From the NCBI GenBank assembly GCA_013396915.1, contig VWZL01004598.1, positions 658,122 through 722,121 on the forward strand: a DNA stretch of 64,000 nucleotides, given 5' to 3'. Below the pieces are notes generated by a model, which was not told where the DNA came from, searched no databases, and saw only the letters and a list, made by a program, of their open reading frames with translations. The DNA comes from Stercorarius parasiticus. Its lineage: Eukaryota; Chordata; Aves; Charadriiformes; Stercorariidae. Within the stretch, counting starts at the first letter, position 1. Each line of letters begins with the position of its first letter. Shown one piece after another: positions 37,265 to 49,212 of this stretch. The translations under genes and the position numbers were made by a program.

Positions 37265-39217
37265 GTAAGTTACTGCTTTCATTAGAGTCCTTTTTCTTTG
37301 CATTGCTTGTTCTGTTTGTTTCTTTTATTTTGTTTCTCTCCTTGCTGCTCTTCTGTTAATGTTAAAAAGATGGTTGGAGCAAATGGCTTGGAATTCAAAT
37401 TTACGACCACATCTTGAGTCCAAAGCTGTAAAAGAAAACTGTCGACCTTTATAAGAGAAGGGAGGAAGGCTGTTATTTGGGATGTATTCTGGGACATAAA
37501 ACCAAACCTGGCTTTGCGTAACCTGCGAAAGTCGGGATTATTTTGGTTTAGTGACAAGAAGTTTATTTCAGCAGGGAGAGGGTAGCTTGTTGATGATCTT
37601 TTAAGAGTAAAATTACTCCATAACTGTAGTCAAACCTGCAAAAAGCGTCTTCTTCACAAGATCATGATTTTTACTTGCATTTCTGCACGCCTGTATGAAG
37701 GACTAAGAAATAGTCCCCCAAATTGTGTTGAGCCCTTCATTTTGGCAGTACAGATTTCCTAATGCATATTGAAGTCTTCCAAAAAAGGTAAGATAGACCT
37801 TCACCCCTTAGGCACTGCCACTGAATGCCACAGATCCCCTGTAAGTGGAGGTCCCAGCCCTACAACCTGATCTGCTTGGAGTTACAGACTCCATGTGGTC
37901 ATATAGGCAAGAGGCAGATCGTGTGTTCTAGGTAACTATTAGTAATACCCCAAAATTTTACCAGTATAACTTTTTGTTCTGGAAGTGTTGAAAAGTAAAA
38001 AACAAAAAGCATTAAATAAATGACTGGAAATGTAATAAAAGGTAATTAAAATGATAGATTGCTTACTAAATCACCCAGTTCTTTAATTTTTTCAAGCCAT
38101 TTGCTTAGCAAATCAAGTTTTCCACCAGTCCCTCAGCACTTGTGCTAAGCACCCACATACATTCAGGTAATCATTGGTATCATACGTTATATTTACTAGC
38201 CTTGATATAGTGCCTAGCAGTTGAGCTCTGTTAATAAACACTGGTTTTTCTCAGGAAAACAGCTAATCTTATGCAATTCAGAAACGGCAAATTTTTTTGT
38301 ATTCTCTTGTATTGCAAAGGTTTCCTTGGAAAGCAATTGCCAGAGCCACAAGAAAACGGTAGGCACTCTTGAACTGCCAAGATCCAATTCTGAACCGCTT
38401 TATTTTTAATGTGTCCTCTACTGAGGAGGAGGAGGAGGATTTTATGTTTGAAATATAAGATGCTCTTTCCTAAGAGTGACTTTGCAATCAGGAATGAGGC
38501 AATAGGCTAAATTTTCAAAAGTTTCCAGATCTGCTCCAGGTGGTCAGAGAGAGCAGTGACCAAATTGTGAGGGCATAGAGATAAAAGAGATGAGGCCTGT
38601 CATGAAGAAGTTGTATTATTTCACTGCGTTTCTAACCTTTTGGGACTGTTGAGAGAGGACACTACGAAGCCTATCAATATAACTCATGTGGGAAGAGTAA
38701 TTATCAGACCTAGTCTGTGAGCATTTCCTAAAGACATATTCCTCAATTTTCTAATTTGTTTATTTCTAATGAAAGGAAAAAAAAAAATAATAGGTGCTTG
38801 GGGCAAAGCTCATTCCTGGTAGAATAAGACAGCATGCAGTTATTATTTCTGCTCTTCTTGTTTGCATCTGGGTAGCTGGAAATGGGGCCCAACATCAGTC
38901 ACTGCCATAAACCCAAGTTTGTTTTAACTCCGTTTTGAGCCAGACATATTGCAAAGCTGTTCTTCAGTGTGGTGTAGTGCTACTTCAAGGAGAATTTGTG
39001 CGTTCAAGGTGAGGCACTACAACTTATTTTACCAGGACACCGCGTGTGTTGACTTGCAAACTCATCCAGCCCTCGGTCTGTGCACTGGTAAAATGGGGCA
39101 CCCTAAGAGGAGGAAAAAAAATGAAGCTGAAAAATTCATGAGGAACAAATAAAACTTCCCCAGCAAACGAGCAGGAAAAAAAGGGGTTGCCTGCCCCACT
39201 ACTTTCTGAATTGTAGG

Positions 39218-39940
39218 AAACTGGGGAGGCGTGGCTGGAAAGATCCCTGGTGGAAAAGGACCTGGGGGCGTTGGTCAACAGCCGGCTGAATATGAGCCAG
39301 CAGTGTGCCCAGGTGGCCAAGAAGGCCAACAGCATCCTGGCCTGTATCAGGAACACTGTGGCCAGCAGGAGTAGGGAATCATCATCAGGGATCGTCCCCC
39401 TGTACTGGGCACTGGTGAGGCCACACCTCGAGTGCTGTGTCCAGTTTTGGGCCCGTTAATACAGGAAAGCCATTGAGGCGCTGGAGCGTGTCCAGAGAAG
39501 GGCAGCGGAGCTGGTGAGGGGTCTGGAGCAGGAGTCTTGTGAGGAGCGGCTGAGGGAGCTGGGGGTGTTCAGCCTGGAGAGAAGGAGGCTGAGGGGAGAC
39601 CTTCTCGCTCTCTGCAGCTCCCTGAAAGGAGGTTGTAGAGAGGTAGGGGTCGGTCTCCTCTTCCAGGTAACAGGTGATGGGACAAGAGGAAACAGCCTCA
39701 AGTCGCGACAGGGGAGGTTTAGGATGGATATTAGGAAAAATTTCTTCACTGAAAGGGTTATCAAACATTGGAACAGGCTGCCCAGGGAAGTGATGGAGTC
39801 ACCATCCCTGGAGGGATTCAAAAAACATGTAGATGTGGTGCTGAGGGACACGGTTTAGTGGTGGACTTGGCAGCTAGGTTTACAGTTGGTCTCAACGATC
39901 TTAAGGGTCTATCCAACCTAAATGATTCTATGATTCTATG
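39218..39940 (+). mobile_element. CR1 LINE 3' portion with ORF2 C-terminal remnant
   Basis: A sense CR1 of about 720 bp. The ORF2 C-terminal region is readable in pieces: [39 protein letters not shown] and [18 protein letters not shown], then a TAA after FWAR, then [15 protein letters not shown] and [19 protein letters not shown] blocks. It ends ATTCTATGATTCTATG. The stop and frame changes make it inactive. There is a small apparent insertion near 39380 (ATCATCA) and divergence from the YKYLKGG block. It is nearly complete over the segment that is missing from the copy at 8788. Confidence 0.95.
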
Positions 39941-42900
39941 AGCTCAGCAATTCACACCTTGGCCAGCACAAAAAAAAGTCTGTGGGTAAAAAACAACTGG
40001 CAAGTGCCACATATTCTCCTGCAAACGTTCATATTTGTCCCTATAAAATCAGGCCAGTTGGAGTCCAGAGTGAAGGGTTCTGCATTTGTCCTAGTGGGTC
40101 TCTGGCAATTGCTTTAACATGTTTCTCTAACTTTTGCTTCTCATGATGAGCTTTTAGTGAAAAGTAGCTAGTGTCGAAACCTGTACTACTCGATCATTCC
40201 TAGAACCATTCCAAACCAGGGGTACAACTACACAAAGTGATGTTGAAGGTTCCTGAGAACTGTCCCGGTTGTGCCGTGGACAGTCATCAATAGAGGGGTT
40301 ACAGATTGACTGGGCTTTTTCTGGGAGATATTCTGATGCATTCCTATGTATTTGAAAAAAATATATTGCTTAAAAATGTGAGTATTTGGCTGAAGTATTG
40401 CTCCCATCTTGGGCTTGGGGGTTAAAAAAATCAACTTCTTAACACAAGTCAAATACTTTTTATTTCAAAATAATGATATAATTGGAAGTCCTCCTATGTG
40501 GTCCCAAGAGAAAATTCTTTGACCACTTCTTAGCAGCAAGGCTGTTACACGTAGTGAACCCGATTTCTGGGTTTCTAATGAGCAAAAGAGCTAGAGCCAA
40601 CAGTGGGGTTTTCTTTACCTCAACCTCAGGGGGAACCACAAACACATTTGACAGTAGAATCTGTCCCTTTTTAAAAAAATTAAAAAGTATTTTTGAGCCA
40701 GGAACAAATGCTGGCCTGATCTAAAAGGGGCTGAGCTGCCACACAGCTGCTGCTGCATCACACTGGCCATGCTAATATGAAGGCTAGAACTATGTTAGTT
40801 TCTTTGCGCCTGTTCTCAGCAGTAAAAACAAGTTTGCAGAGTGGTATATAAAATGCTGGACTAGCAGAAGGATGTTCCTTTTGTGATAAGGTTACATAAA
40901 ACCAGCCTTGACTTAGCCCTGAACCAGCTAATCAAACCATGATTGAAAGTTTATTTTGAGCTCTGTAACTTAAAATGTTCTGATTTCCTCTTCAAACCAA
41001 TCTTGTAAGAACAGATTTTTTACCGTGGACTCATCAGGTTTTATTTTGCGAGACGTGATTTTCATAATGGCCATGAATTTCACGTCTCTCTGTTGCGTAT
41101 GTGTTGTAACGCTCTTACACATAGTTCAGGAGAGGTTTTTACAGCTGTCATCAAAATTACACACACATTACCACATCTATTTAGCCTAATTGCATAACTG
41201 GTTGTGATTGCACCAATTACCTAGAGAGGCAATACATGACTAAAAGTTAAAAATAAGGAAAATTGTTAGAAACAAATATTTTTACCCTCTGTCAGCAAGT
41301 CAGCGAGTTACTCTTGTAATGAGATTTGAAGACTCAGAATAAGGTTAAAGGAGCACTGATTATTATGTTAGGCCACTGATTAATTAGGACACTTACGTTG
41401 GCCCTCACACTCCCCAAGGATTACTGTATTATTCAGGCACACTCAAATTGGCACAAGCATTGAAGGCTCATTTTATGCCCTCACAAGCTGTATTGATCTG
41501 AGACATATAGTGCCAATGGACCACTTTTCGGTCATAAGTTCATTCTCAGAGTACTGATGATCTTTTCACGTATCGGATTTCCAACCTTTCATAGCTATCA
41601 ACATATTTCCAAAAATCATGTGTTTACTTACATAAATAGGGGTCCGGGAAAGGGATTTTGAGCCAAATAGGGGCTAGGATATTGACTGTCCAGTGCAGTC
41701 TGTGCAGACGAAAGAAAACAAGCAATTGATTTCTCCAAGATCTTGCAAGTACAACTCAGCTCATCCATACTTTAGCCCAAAACCTAAAAGGATGATGACA
41801 GAAAAATAAGCCTTCTTTGATCTTAGATGCAGCAGAGCAAAAAAATTCAGGCAAGAGCTCGAAAATAAAATTAATTTGGCTCATCTACATGTATTTCACA
41901 TGTGTAATGATGGCAACAACCACCACTAGACCAGAAATTTTAATGAACCCTAAAATTCTCTTTGATTTTTCTAAAATCATAAATAATTTTTAGCTGTCTT
42001 CAAAAGCACTACTTTTTTGTTATTCACTTAGATCCCTTCACAGATTTTTTTCAATCACAGCCATTAATGGGATGCCAAAAATCCATGGATTCCCACTGCA
42101 AAAGGTGCTTGCTGAGGGTGGGTGTTTGGTTACATGGTGGCCGCACCACGGCAGCTGGCAGCAGCTCTCCTGCCCCGTTACTCACACGCTGGGGGCAGTT
42201 ACGCCAGCACTGCGGAAGCTCTGGGTGCTCTGGCATCCTATTTCCCAACAGGAAAGGGGACCTTTTTATGGATGACATGAAAAATGCCTCGTATCTGCCA
42301 GGTCTAGACTGAAACTGGTTTTGAGTCTTTCACAGGCTCTCTGCCATCTAATCAGAAAGGGAAAGCAGTGGCAATACCTTAAATCCATTTTAGCCCCTCT
42401 CAAACACTATAAAATCCTTTAAAAAGATGAGATTAGTAGTCCTTATGAAACTCATCTGACCACGCAGGACGTCTCTGCCCTGTTTATAGAAGCTACGAGT
42501 TATAACAAACTCCAGATCATTCTTCTCTTCCCAAGCATGAGAAATCACCAACCAGCAAACCAAGAACAAAGGGAAGCGATGCTGGGAAAGTGAAAGCCCT
42601 CCAATAATTTTACTCAGAAGTATATGACCTTTAGGAAAGCTTCCTTTTTCTTTCTTCTCTTTCCTTATTTTCTTGCTTTTCTTCTCTTTTTGACTTGATG
42701 GAATTTTACCAAAGAACAAGGGATCACGCCGAAATCCTACAGAAAGGACTTCGTCTTTTTTCTCTTTTTGTTTTGACTTTTTGATTTCGAAAAGATTTTC
42801 CAGATCAATATAGCTAACCTGTGCTAATTAAGCCATTAATGTGGGTGGTAAATGAGGCTTAGTCAAATGATAGATAATAGCCTGTGTCCTGCTGAATTTC

Positions 42901-43807
42901 ACACTGTGTCTCACACCTCAAAGCCGTCGCAAGGTTGTAGCGATCCAATTATTGATTGACTCCAGAGCTCTTCATTATACTCAATACTTTATGGACTGCT
43001 TCAAAATGGTGCAGAACTGACTGAGTAGAGATCATTAAAGAATACCATCTGGTACATTAACAAGTGTATTAGCCCCTGAGGACTTACAGGATGTTGTCTG
43101 GACAGGAAGGATTTTATTCACATAGAAAGTTGAGCTTCCTGAGCCCTTTTTCCAGAAAAGCAAAGCAGTGGAAATGGTGCGGCTTTCCCCCACGCTCACG
43201 CTCCATGTAGAGTCTGAAACCCAGCGCTGAAGAGCCTTCACTCAGGAAGACATCAGTCTTTAAGTCCCTCTGTATCACAACAACCTCAAAGTTTCTCCTT
43301 GCTTGCTGCAACCCTTTCCAATGGCTTAAGCTTCAGCACAGTTTGAGTGGGATGGAGTTTTTTCCTTTGCCTTCAGTCGGGCCACAGTTTCATGAGACTT
43401 CTGTGAAACAAGAGGCTTGTTTGTCTCCATAGCCCATACCCTACTGATAGCGTGGAGGTAACGACAGCTTTAGCACCTGGACATGTCTGCCAGAGACTGG
43501 GCAAAACAGAAGGTAAAATCTCTGCTGGCTTATTTGTGTTGGTTATAATTCTGTGCCCAAGCCAAATATTAGCCCACAGAGGAATTTTTAAATAGCATCA
43601 GAGTTACTGGTTATTTTCCTTCAGTCACTGTCACTCCCGTGGGATTCTACTCTTTAAATGCAGATGTCTGCATCTGACCTTGCTGCTTAAATGCTGTTAT
43701 GGGACAACGGAGACAAAAGTGCCCTTCTGACTTTTTCTCTCATCCCAAAGTAGACATATAAAATGGGTCAGATGACTCATGTTTTAGAATAAGCACTTGC
43801 CTATTTG

Positions 43808-43837
43808 TAGGCACCCATTGACTCTAAAGGGTGCCTA
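43808..43837. repeat. short palindrome, possible MITE core
   Basis: TAGGCACCC and GGGTGCCTA form perfect 9-bp inverted arms around a 12-base spacer. The layout (TAGGCACC, CATTGAC, then GGTGCCTA) resembles the centre of old sauropsid palindromic MITEs of the TTAGGTGCCTA type as I remember them. The longer arms are not preserved. Confidence 0.35.
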
Positions 43838-45863
43838 GGGACTAGCTCAGACATAAGCACTTGTGATACAGGTTCCTGAAATTAGCTGAAATGAATCCCC
43901 TTCTGTAGATCTATATCCACCAAAACAAGTAGTTTCAAGTTTAAGATTGTATTCGTACAAACAGGCTCCTCTCCACATGCTTAGGACGTGATGCCTTCCT
44001 TGCCCACCCAAAGACTGACTTTCTTGGGCTGTTGAAACGCATGTCCCTGGGGGGCTGGAGGGCAGGCAGCGCAGGAGCGTGCTCCTCCGGCCTGGAGAGT
44101 GAATCGTTTCATCTGCAGGGGAATGGCACATCCTGAGTTTTATATCACCCTCAAAATTCCCAGAGAAACTTAAGGGAAAACAATACATCCTGATGCGTGA
44201 AACCTAGTCTAACAATAATTCTGGGGTTTTAACTTTGCAAAAAGCCAAAGTTAAGCTAGTGATTACAGTATCAAACGTTTGCAAATAGAGAAGAAAATCC
44301 ATTATCCACGCTCCTCATGTTATGTTGGCTTGTTCTCAAAAGCTGTCTAATTCCTTCCTATTATTGAAAATGATATTTTCTCCTGTGCTGCTTCAGCGCC
44401 ATTGCTAGGTTGGAGTTGGCCCTGTCTGTTCTCTTTCTCTCCTACCACACCAGTACATTTTTTTAATTTGCTTTTTCTGTCATTGCCCTTCATTACAACT
44501 TCCTTTTTACTTGAAAAGCTTCCTTACACGTTTCTGACAGCTGTCTAGATAATATAGCACAAAAGACGTCTATCAGCTTACTAGGTTCATGAGGTGAGAG
44601 TCAGCCTAAGACTAAACCACAAAACGTTTTGTACCTACTTGGGAGCTAGGCATTGCATCCAATACAAATCTTAATATAGTTAATGGAGCCTCAAGAGGGA
44701 CTCAGGTAGCAGTCAGACTACTTCAGGGTGAGGTGTAGCCCTCAAAACCTCCAAATCCTTTCTATATTGTCCATCAGGTGTCAGGCAGCACTCTTCCCCT
44801 GCATGTGCACGCTTTGGTTTGGCAGGAGCCCACCAAAATAATGTAGCACAGACTCATGTGATCGCAAGCAGATGAAACGAAGGCAATCCTCTCTTTTATA
44901 AAGCCCTGGTACCTCTTACGGCACTCTTTTTCTCTGTACTATCTAAACGAGTTGCAAAATCCCGCCTGTGGATCTTCTCAGAGACAAGCCCTAAAATGAG
45001 TGAAAATAAAATCGAAATTTTAAACTTTGCTAAGCCTAAGTCATATTTAGAACCTGCCAGAGCCCTTATGTGGTACCAAGTATGTGACAGTGACCTAGAA
45101 AAAGAAATTCCCAGGAATTACTCATGCAGCAGGTTGAGGAATCCTCCCCCTTCCCCTCTTGCACTCTCGTAGAGGAGAGGACTGTGATGCATTGGGGCCG
45201 TACATCTGCACCCAAGTCGCGGTCCATATAGTGCCCCTTGTTTCTCGTGGCAAATTTCTCTGTTTTTAAACGTCACCATGAGGAAACAGCACTGTCCTAA
45301 GAGGAACGGAGGGACAATAAGTGTGTAAAATACGATGCTGTGAGATTTGTGTTCAGGGAAAGGATAAGGGTCAGAAAACAGCTCATGGCTAGATGTCAGG
45401 CTGCGAATGAACTAGACTATGGGGGTTATGCACAGAAGGACGATCCACCAAAATGCATATATTCTGAGGATAAAAATTGTTCATTGTAGGTAGCCTGTTG
45501 ATTTGCCCTGCAGCAGCATGTTAGGGCCTTAACAATCAGACAAGCAAAAGAATTGCATCTTAAATTTCTGCACTATCCTTGTAAACAGCCTTGCTATCAG
45601 ATGAATAAATGAAGCCTTATTGCCCATCATTGAAAAAGCCCAATTTCAGCAAAGAGAATTGAAACCTGTGGCAGGGAGGGGAAGGGAAAAAAGTGGTCTC
45701 CACACTTTAAAGTTATGAGGGACTTCTTGGAATGGTTCAGGTGAGAGCATTACCAGAGAGAAGTGCTGAACTTGATCTGTCTCTATGTGAAGCATCTTAT
45801 CAGGCTTTAATACTTGACGTGTTGCTTGTCAGCTTCAATCTCTTCTCTTTCTTCTTTCATCAG

Positions 45864-45914
45864 GAGGCCAAGAAGACTGCATCCTTTCTTATGAACCTGT
45901 CACCAGACAGGAAA
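45864..45914 (+). CDS. DLG2: DLG2 exon: linker between hook and GK domain
   Basis: A 51-nt exon (2 + 48 + 1). With one base from upstream it reads RGQEDCILSYEPVTRQE and then the first base of Ile. RGQED...LSYEPVTRQE is characteristic of DLG2; the LSYEPV core is conserved across DLG proteins and begins the strand that leads into the GK fold. Cys follows QED where I recall Leu in mammals. Acceptor TTTCATCAG, donor GTAAGT at 45915. It is 51 nt long, so it is symmetric, but its conservation suggests constitutive use. Confidence 0.96.
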
Positions 45915-46713
45915 GTAAGTTTCACCTGCTTTTCTGTCACTCTTCTTTATATTTTTCATTTCACATTTTGGGGCCCAGCAGAGCAGCAAGCCTTCCCGTG
46001 CCAGCCCCAGGTTCTCTGTGGCTCCTTTTTCTTGGCCACTCGGTCGATCGCATACAAAAGAAATGACGTAAGGGTCTCCCTCGCTAGCCCCCACTTACTG
46101 ACGTTCTCAGGACTCTCCCCAGTATGCGCTCATGGCCTTTACTAATAAATAAGTTAATCAGTCTACAAAATATTGATTCAGATTTTCTAGATCTACTGCG
46201 ATATTGTCCCGTGGTGTTGTGGGCTAGGTCAGGACAAATCAGGACACATGGGAAGCCTTTTGTTATTTTCCTTCTCATGGGATATGTGCCTGTAACCAAG
46301 GTAAATGAACCTACAGGAAGGCAGCTGAAAAAGGGAGCACACCCACCTGATTTAATGGGGGATGCACTCGTATAACTAACGAGAAAAACATCCTACAATA
46401 TCCTTTCCATGCCTCAAGAAAGAGTCCATCTGCAAGCATTTGGGAGCGACCTTATTGAGCAATAGCCAATATATGCATTTCCACAGAGTCATTTGACTAC
46501 ACGTGCATGCACCGTCACAGAGCTCCGCAAAATGCGTGGTGCTTGTTCCATTTTCCTTACCCATGGCAATAAATAAATTATTCATCAATAAAATGTACAC
46601 CTAAGTTTTCACTTCATACACAGAGACAACAACTCTGGTTAGTGCATCTTTGGGAAGGTTGACTGTTATTGCCAGCAAGACCATCAAAATGTGCCTTTCT
46701 TTTTGTTGTTCAG
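45915..46713. other. DLG2: DLG2 intron, 799 bp
   Basis: From GTAAGT to TTGTTCAG. No repeat or gene was recognised. Overlapping open frames in this stretch are chance readings through the exon and intron. Confidence 0.85.
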
Positions 46714-46815
46714 TTAATTACACCAGGCCGGTTATTATTCTGGGTCCTATGAAAGATCGGATCAACGATGATTTGATATCTGAATTCCCTGATAAGTTTG
46801 GGTCGTGCGTACCAC
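46714..46815 (+). CDS. DLG2: DLG2 exon: start of guanylate-kinase-like domain
   Basis: A 102-nt exon (2 + 99 + 1) encoding [20 protein letters not shown] then [14 protein letters not shown] and the first base of His. This is the N-terminal strand and degenerate P-loop of the GK domain: where true guanylate kinases have GxSGxGK, this has GPMKDR, so the ATP-binding Gly and Lys are lost. That fits the known catalytic inactivity of DLG GK domains, which instead bind phosphorylated partners such as GKAP/SAPAP, LGN and MAP1A. Acceptor TTGTTCAG, donor GTAAGT at 46816. Confidence 0.97.
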
Positions 46816-47769
46816 GTAAGTATGATTTTACTCCTTGTTGTGCAGCTGAGTGAGCTCTATCCCTTGGTGCCACACATTAAGTGAATTGCTGTGAATGCAG
46901 CATCCGTGGACTATATGTAGTTGAGTTTCTCAAAAGCCGTTTTTCCATTGGACAAAAAAGGGGAAAGGAACAAACTAAAAAAGGTTATGAACGTCTGGAG
47001 GGAATTTCTGAAAAGAATTGTCTCAAAAGCTGCAGTATTTTTTTAAAGGCGCCTTCTAGCCACTAACTCAACTTACTCCTCAATTAAGCTGTGGTTTCTT
47101 AAATAAGATAAACATTTGAAATACTGGTAAAATGCAAAATGTTTCAACTCAGTTGCACAGCATCCGTCACTAAAAAATACAGAATAATCTGTGATTTATG
47201 TGAGATCTAGACTGTCTAATCTGAAAGCCATACTGGACCCCAATTAAGCAGAGTGTTTATATCTTGGATCGTTAGAGCTTGCTGAGTGTTTAGTTCAGAC
47301 CCTGATTGCAGTCTTACTTCAGTTTAAACTGTTGTCTCTGCAAATACACCAGCTTAAAACTACTAGAGATGAGATCAGAATCAGGCTTATAATCAAGGCT
47401 AAATTAAATTAATGAGATCTTTTTGTCATTGCAATAGGACTAGATTTACAGTCTGGAATGCATTTTGTGTTTGGGGTTTGTGTGTGATCCTGCTGAAAAA
47501 AAAGTGGAATTCTGGTAAATCCTGATTTTATGTTAGCCCGTAAGTATTGATTGCAGGTAAACATCAGAAGGTAGTACCTTAAAAAGACAGCTTTATTGTC
47601 ATAACTCCATTGAAAACACTGTGTAGTAGCCAAAGGTCTGCTCCCAGATGTCAACCACCTCCGCTTACAGCAGACCCAGCACTATCCACTGGGCAAACCT
47701 TAACTGCAGCATTTTTTGCATGAAATGTTTTTGCCGACTTCTTGATCTTCAGTCTTTTGTTTCATGCAG
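46816..47769. other. DLG2: DLG2 intron, 954 bp
   Basis: From GTAAGT to TTCATGCAG. AT-rich, with no repeat, exon or RNA gene recognised. Confidence 0.85.
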
Positions 47770-47942
47770 ATACCACACGGCCAAAGCGTGACTATGAAGT
47801 GGATGGGAGAGATTATCATTTTGTCATTTCAAGGGAACAAATGGAAAAAGATATCCAAGAGCACAAATTTATAGAAGCTGGGCAGTACAATGATAATTTA
47901 TATGGAACTAGTGTCCAGTCTGTGAGATTCGTGGCAGAAAGG
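47770..47942 (+). CDS. DLG2: DLG2 exon: GK domain, GMP-binding-like region
   Basis: A 173-nt exon (2 + 171) ending on a complete codon. It encodes [20 protein letters not shown], then [20 protein letters not shown], then [17 protein letters not shown]. It carries the TTRxxRxxEVDGxDYxF and FIEAGxYxxxxYGT motifs that form the GMP-binding site in guanylate kinases and the phosphopeptide pocket in MAGUKs; the Arg and Tyr residues of that pocket are present. [13 protein letters not shown] and VRFVAER are DLG2 markers against DLG1 (VTSREQ, VREVAEK). Donor GTAAGT at 47943. Confidence 0.98.
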
Positions 47943-48647
47943 GTAAGTTGATACTAATGTTATTGACCGTGCAACATGACCTGTTTTGTTTCCTCGTTGT
48001 ATCTCAGACATGATTCTTCTGCCAAAAAATATATCTGCAAAACGGCATCCTAATATTTATAGACTTTATAATGACTCCACAAGTGGAGTCTCTGACTTTG
48101 AATGGCAACACCCTTCGCACTCTTTGTGCCTGGATGTAGTGCCATCGATTCACATACTTGACACAGCGCCTCAAGTACGCCCCAAAACAGCTTTCCCTCT
48201 TCCCTCTGTAAGACAGGCAAATAAACTTACCTCACTTTCACAGAGGGGAAAGAACGAAGCAGAGAAAGATTAAATTACTTGCCTCAGGTGACACAGGGAG
48301 TCTGACACAAGCAAGAACTGAATTAACCAGTAAGAATATAGACATCCTATTACTTTTATCAACTGATTTTCCTCATCTCTGAAGAAAATCATCTCCCCCC
48401 TGCAAAGATCATCCAAGTAAAAATAAAAACGAAATTTGTTGCCGTATCTCCAGTGTATATTTTATATCAGCATCAAAGCAAAGGAAAGAGTGCAGAGGAG
48501 TGGAGCGCATGCCCTGGGGTCCCCCTTCCCTGGTGTGCCAGTAATGGCCCCGTCCCAGGGCACCGTGTCACAGAATCATTTCCCGTCTTTTGGCTGATCT
48601 GCAGCAAACTCTGCAAAAATAAACACATCCTCATCTGTTTCCAACAG
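47943..48647. other. DLG2: DLG2 intron, 705 bp
   Basis: From GTAAGT to TTCCAACAG. It contains an old MIR-like SINE (about 48232-48332). Nothing else was recognised. Confidence 0.85.
48232..48332 (-). mobile_element. ancient MIR-like SINE (antisense)
   Basis: On the + strand the sequence follows the reverse complement of the MIR core: TTTCACAGAGGGGAAAG, AGCAGAGAAAGATTAAATTA, CTTGCCTCAGGTGACACAG and a decayed AAGAACTGAATTAACC tail. These match, in order and spacing, the MIR words TTTACAGATGAGGAAA, CACAGAGAGGTTAAGT, ACTTGCCCAAGGTCACACAG and GGGATTCGAACCC as I remember them. Being recognisable in a bird implies an old, amniote-age insertion. Confidence 0.6.
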
Positions 48648-48757
48648 GGCAAGCACTGTATACTCGATGTGTCAGGAAATGCTATCAAACGACTACAAGT
48701 TGCACAACTCTATCCCATCGCTATCTTCATTAAGCCTAAATCATGGGAGCCTCTGAT
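48648..48757 (+). CDS. DLG2: DLG2 exon: GK domain core
   Basis: A 110-nt exon (108 + 2) encoding [20 protein letters not shown], then [16 protein letters not shown] and the first two bases of Met. [16 protein letters not shown] is the highly conserved GK strand-helix segment of DLG proteins; [11 protein letters not shown] separates DLG2 from DLG1 (QIAQLYPISIF). Position KSWEPLM carries Trp where I recall Leu in mammals; this is a one-base difference (TGG against TTG). Acceptor CCAACAG, donor GTAAGT at 48758. Confidence 0.97.
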
Positions 48758-48929
48758 GTAAGTATAAACTCCTTAAAGCATTTTATTTTCAGGGTACAGT
48801 CCCAAGTGGCACAACACAGGTCTTGAGTCTACGTTTTGCCTGTCCTCTAAAATCAGTAATAACAAGAGGAAGTGGGAACAGTAGAACCTTGCTCTCCCTG
48901 CCTGACATCTGCTGTATTCTGGCATCTCA

Positions 48930-49212
48930 AGGAGCAAGCCCATGAGGCAGCAATGTGCCCTTGTGGCCAAGAAGGCCAATGGCATCCTGGGGTGCATCAA
49001 GAAGAGTGTGGCCAGCAGGTGGAGGGAGGTCANNNNNNNNNNNNNNNNNNNNNNNNNNNNNNNNNNNNNNNNNNNNNNNNNNNNNNNNNNNNNNNNNNNN
49101 NNNNNNNNNNNNNNNNNNNNNNNNNNNNNNNNNNNNNNNNNNNNNNNNNNNNGGGGTGGGACTGGGTGATCTCCAGAGGTCCCTTCCGACCCCTGCCATT
49201 CTGTGATTCTCT
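48930..49212 (+). mobile_element. CR1 LINE fragment interrupted by assembly gap
   Basis: Left of the gap the sequence encodes MRQQCALVAKKANGILGCIK and then KSVASRWREV, the CR1 ORF2 C-terminal motif. Right of the gap it gives the CR1 3' end (GATCTCCAGAGGTCCCTTCC, then ATTCTGTGATTCT). Both flanks are sense CR1, so the missing bases are CR1 sequence, about 600-700 bp if this copy has the usual spacing between these two blocks. The 120-N run is therefore unlikely to be true to size. Confidence 0.92.
49033..49152. other. assembly gap (120 N)
   Basis: A run of 120 undetermined bases inside a CR1 copy. Open frames that cross it are artefacts. Confidence 0.99.

Larger units (their letters stand above)
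37265..45863. other. DLG2: DLG2 intron, 8.6 kb
   Basis: It runs from GTAAGT to ATCAG (45863). It contains one CR1 copy (39218-39940) and a small palindrome (43808-43837). Elsewhere it is AT-rich unique sequence with no recognised exon, RNA gene or repeat. Confidence 0.85.

Noticed and set aside
38948..39130. Possible MIR (CTCGGTCTGTGCACTGGTAA, AATGGGG)
   Set aside because: Only a short match to the MIR 3' part; the other core words are missing.
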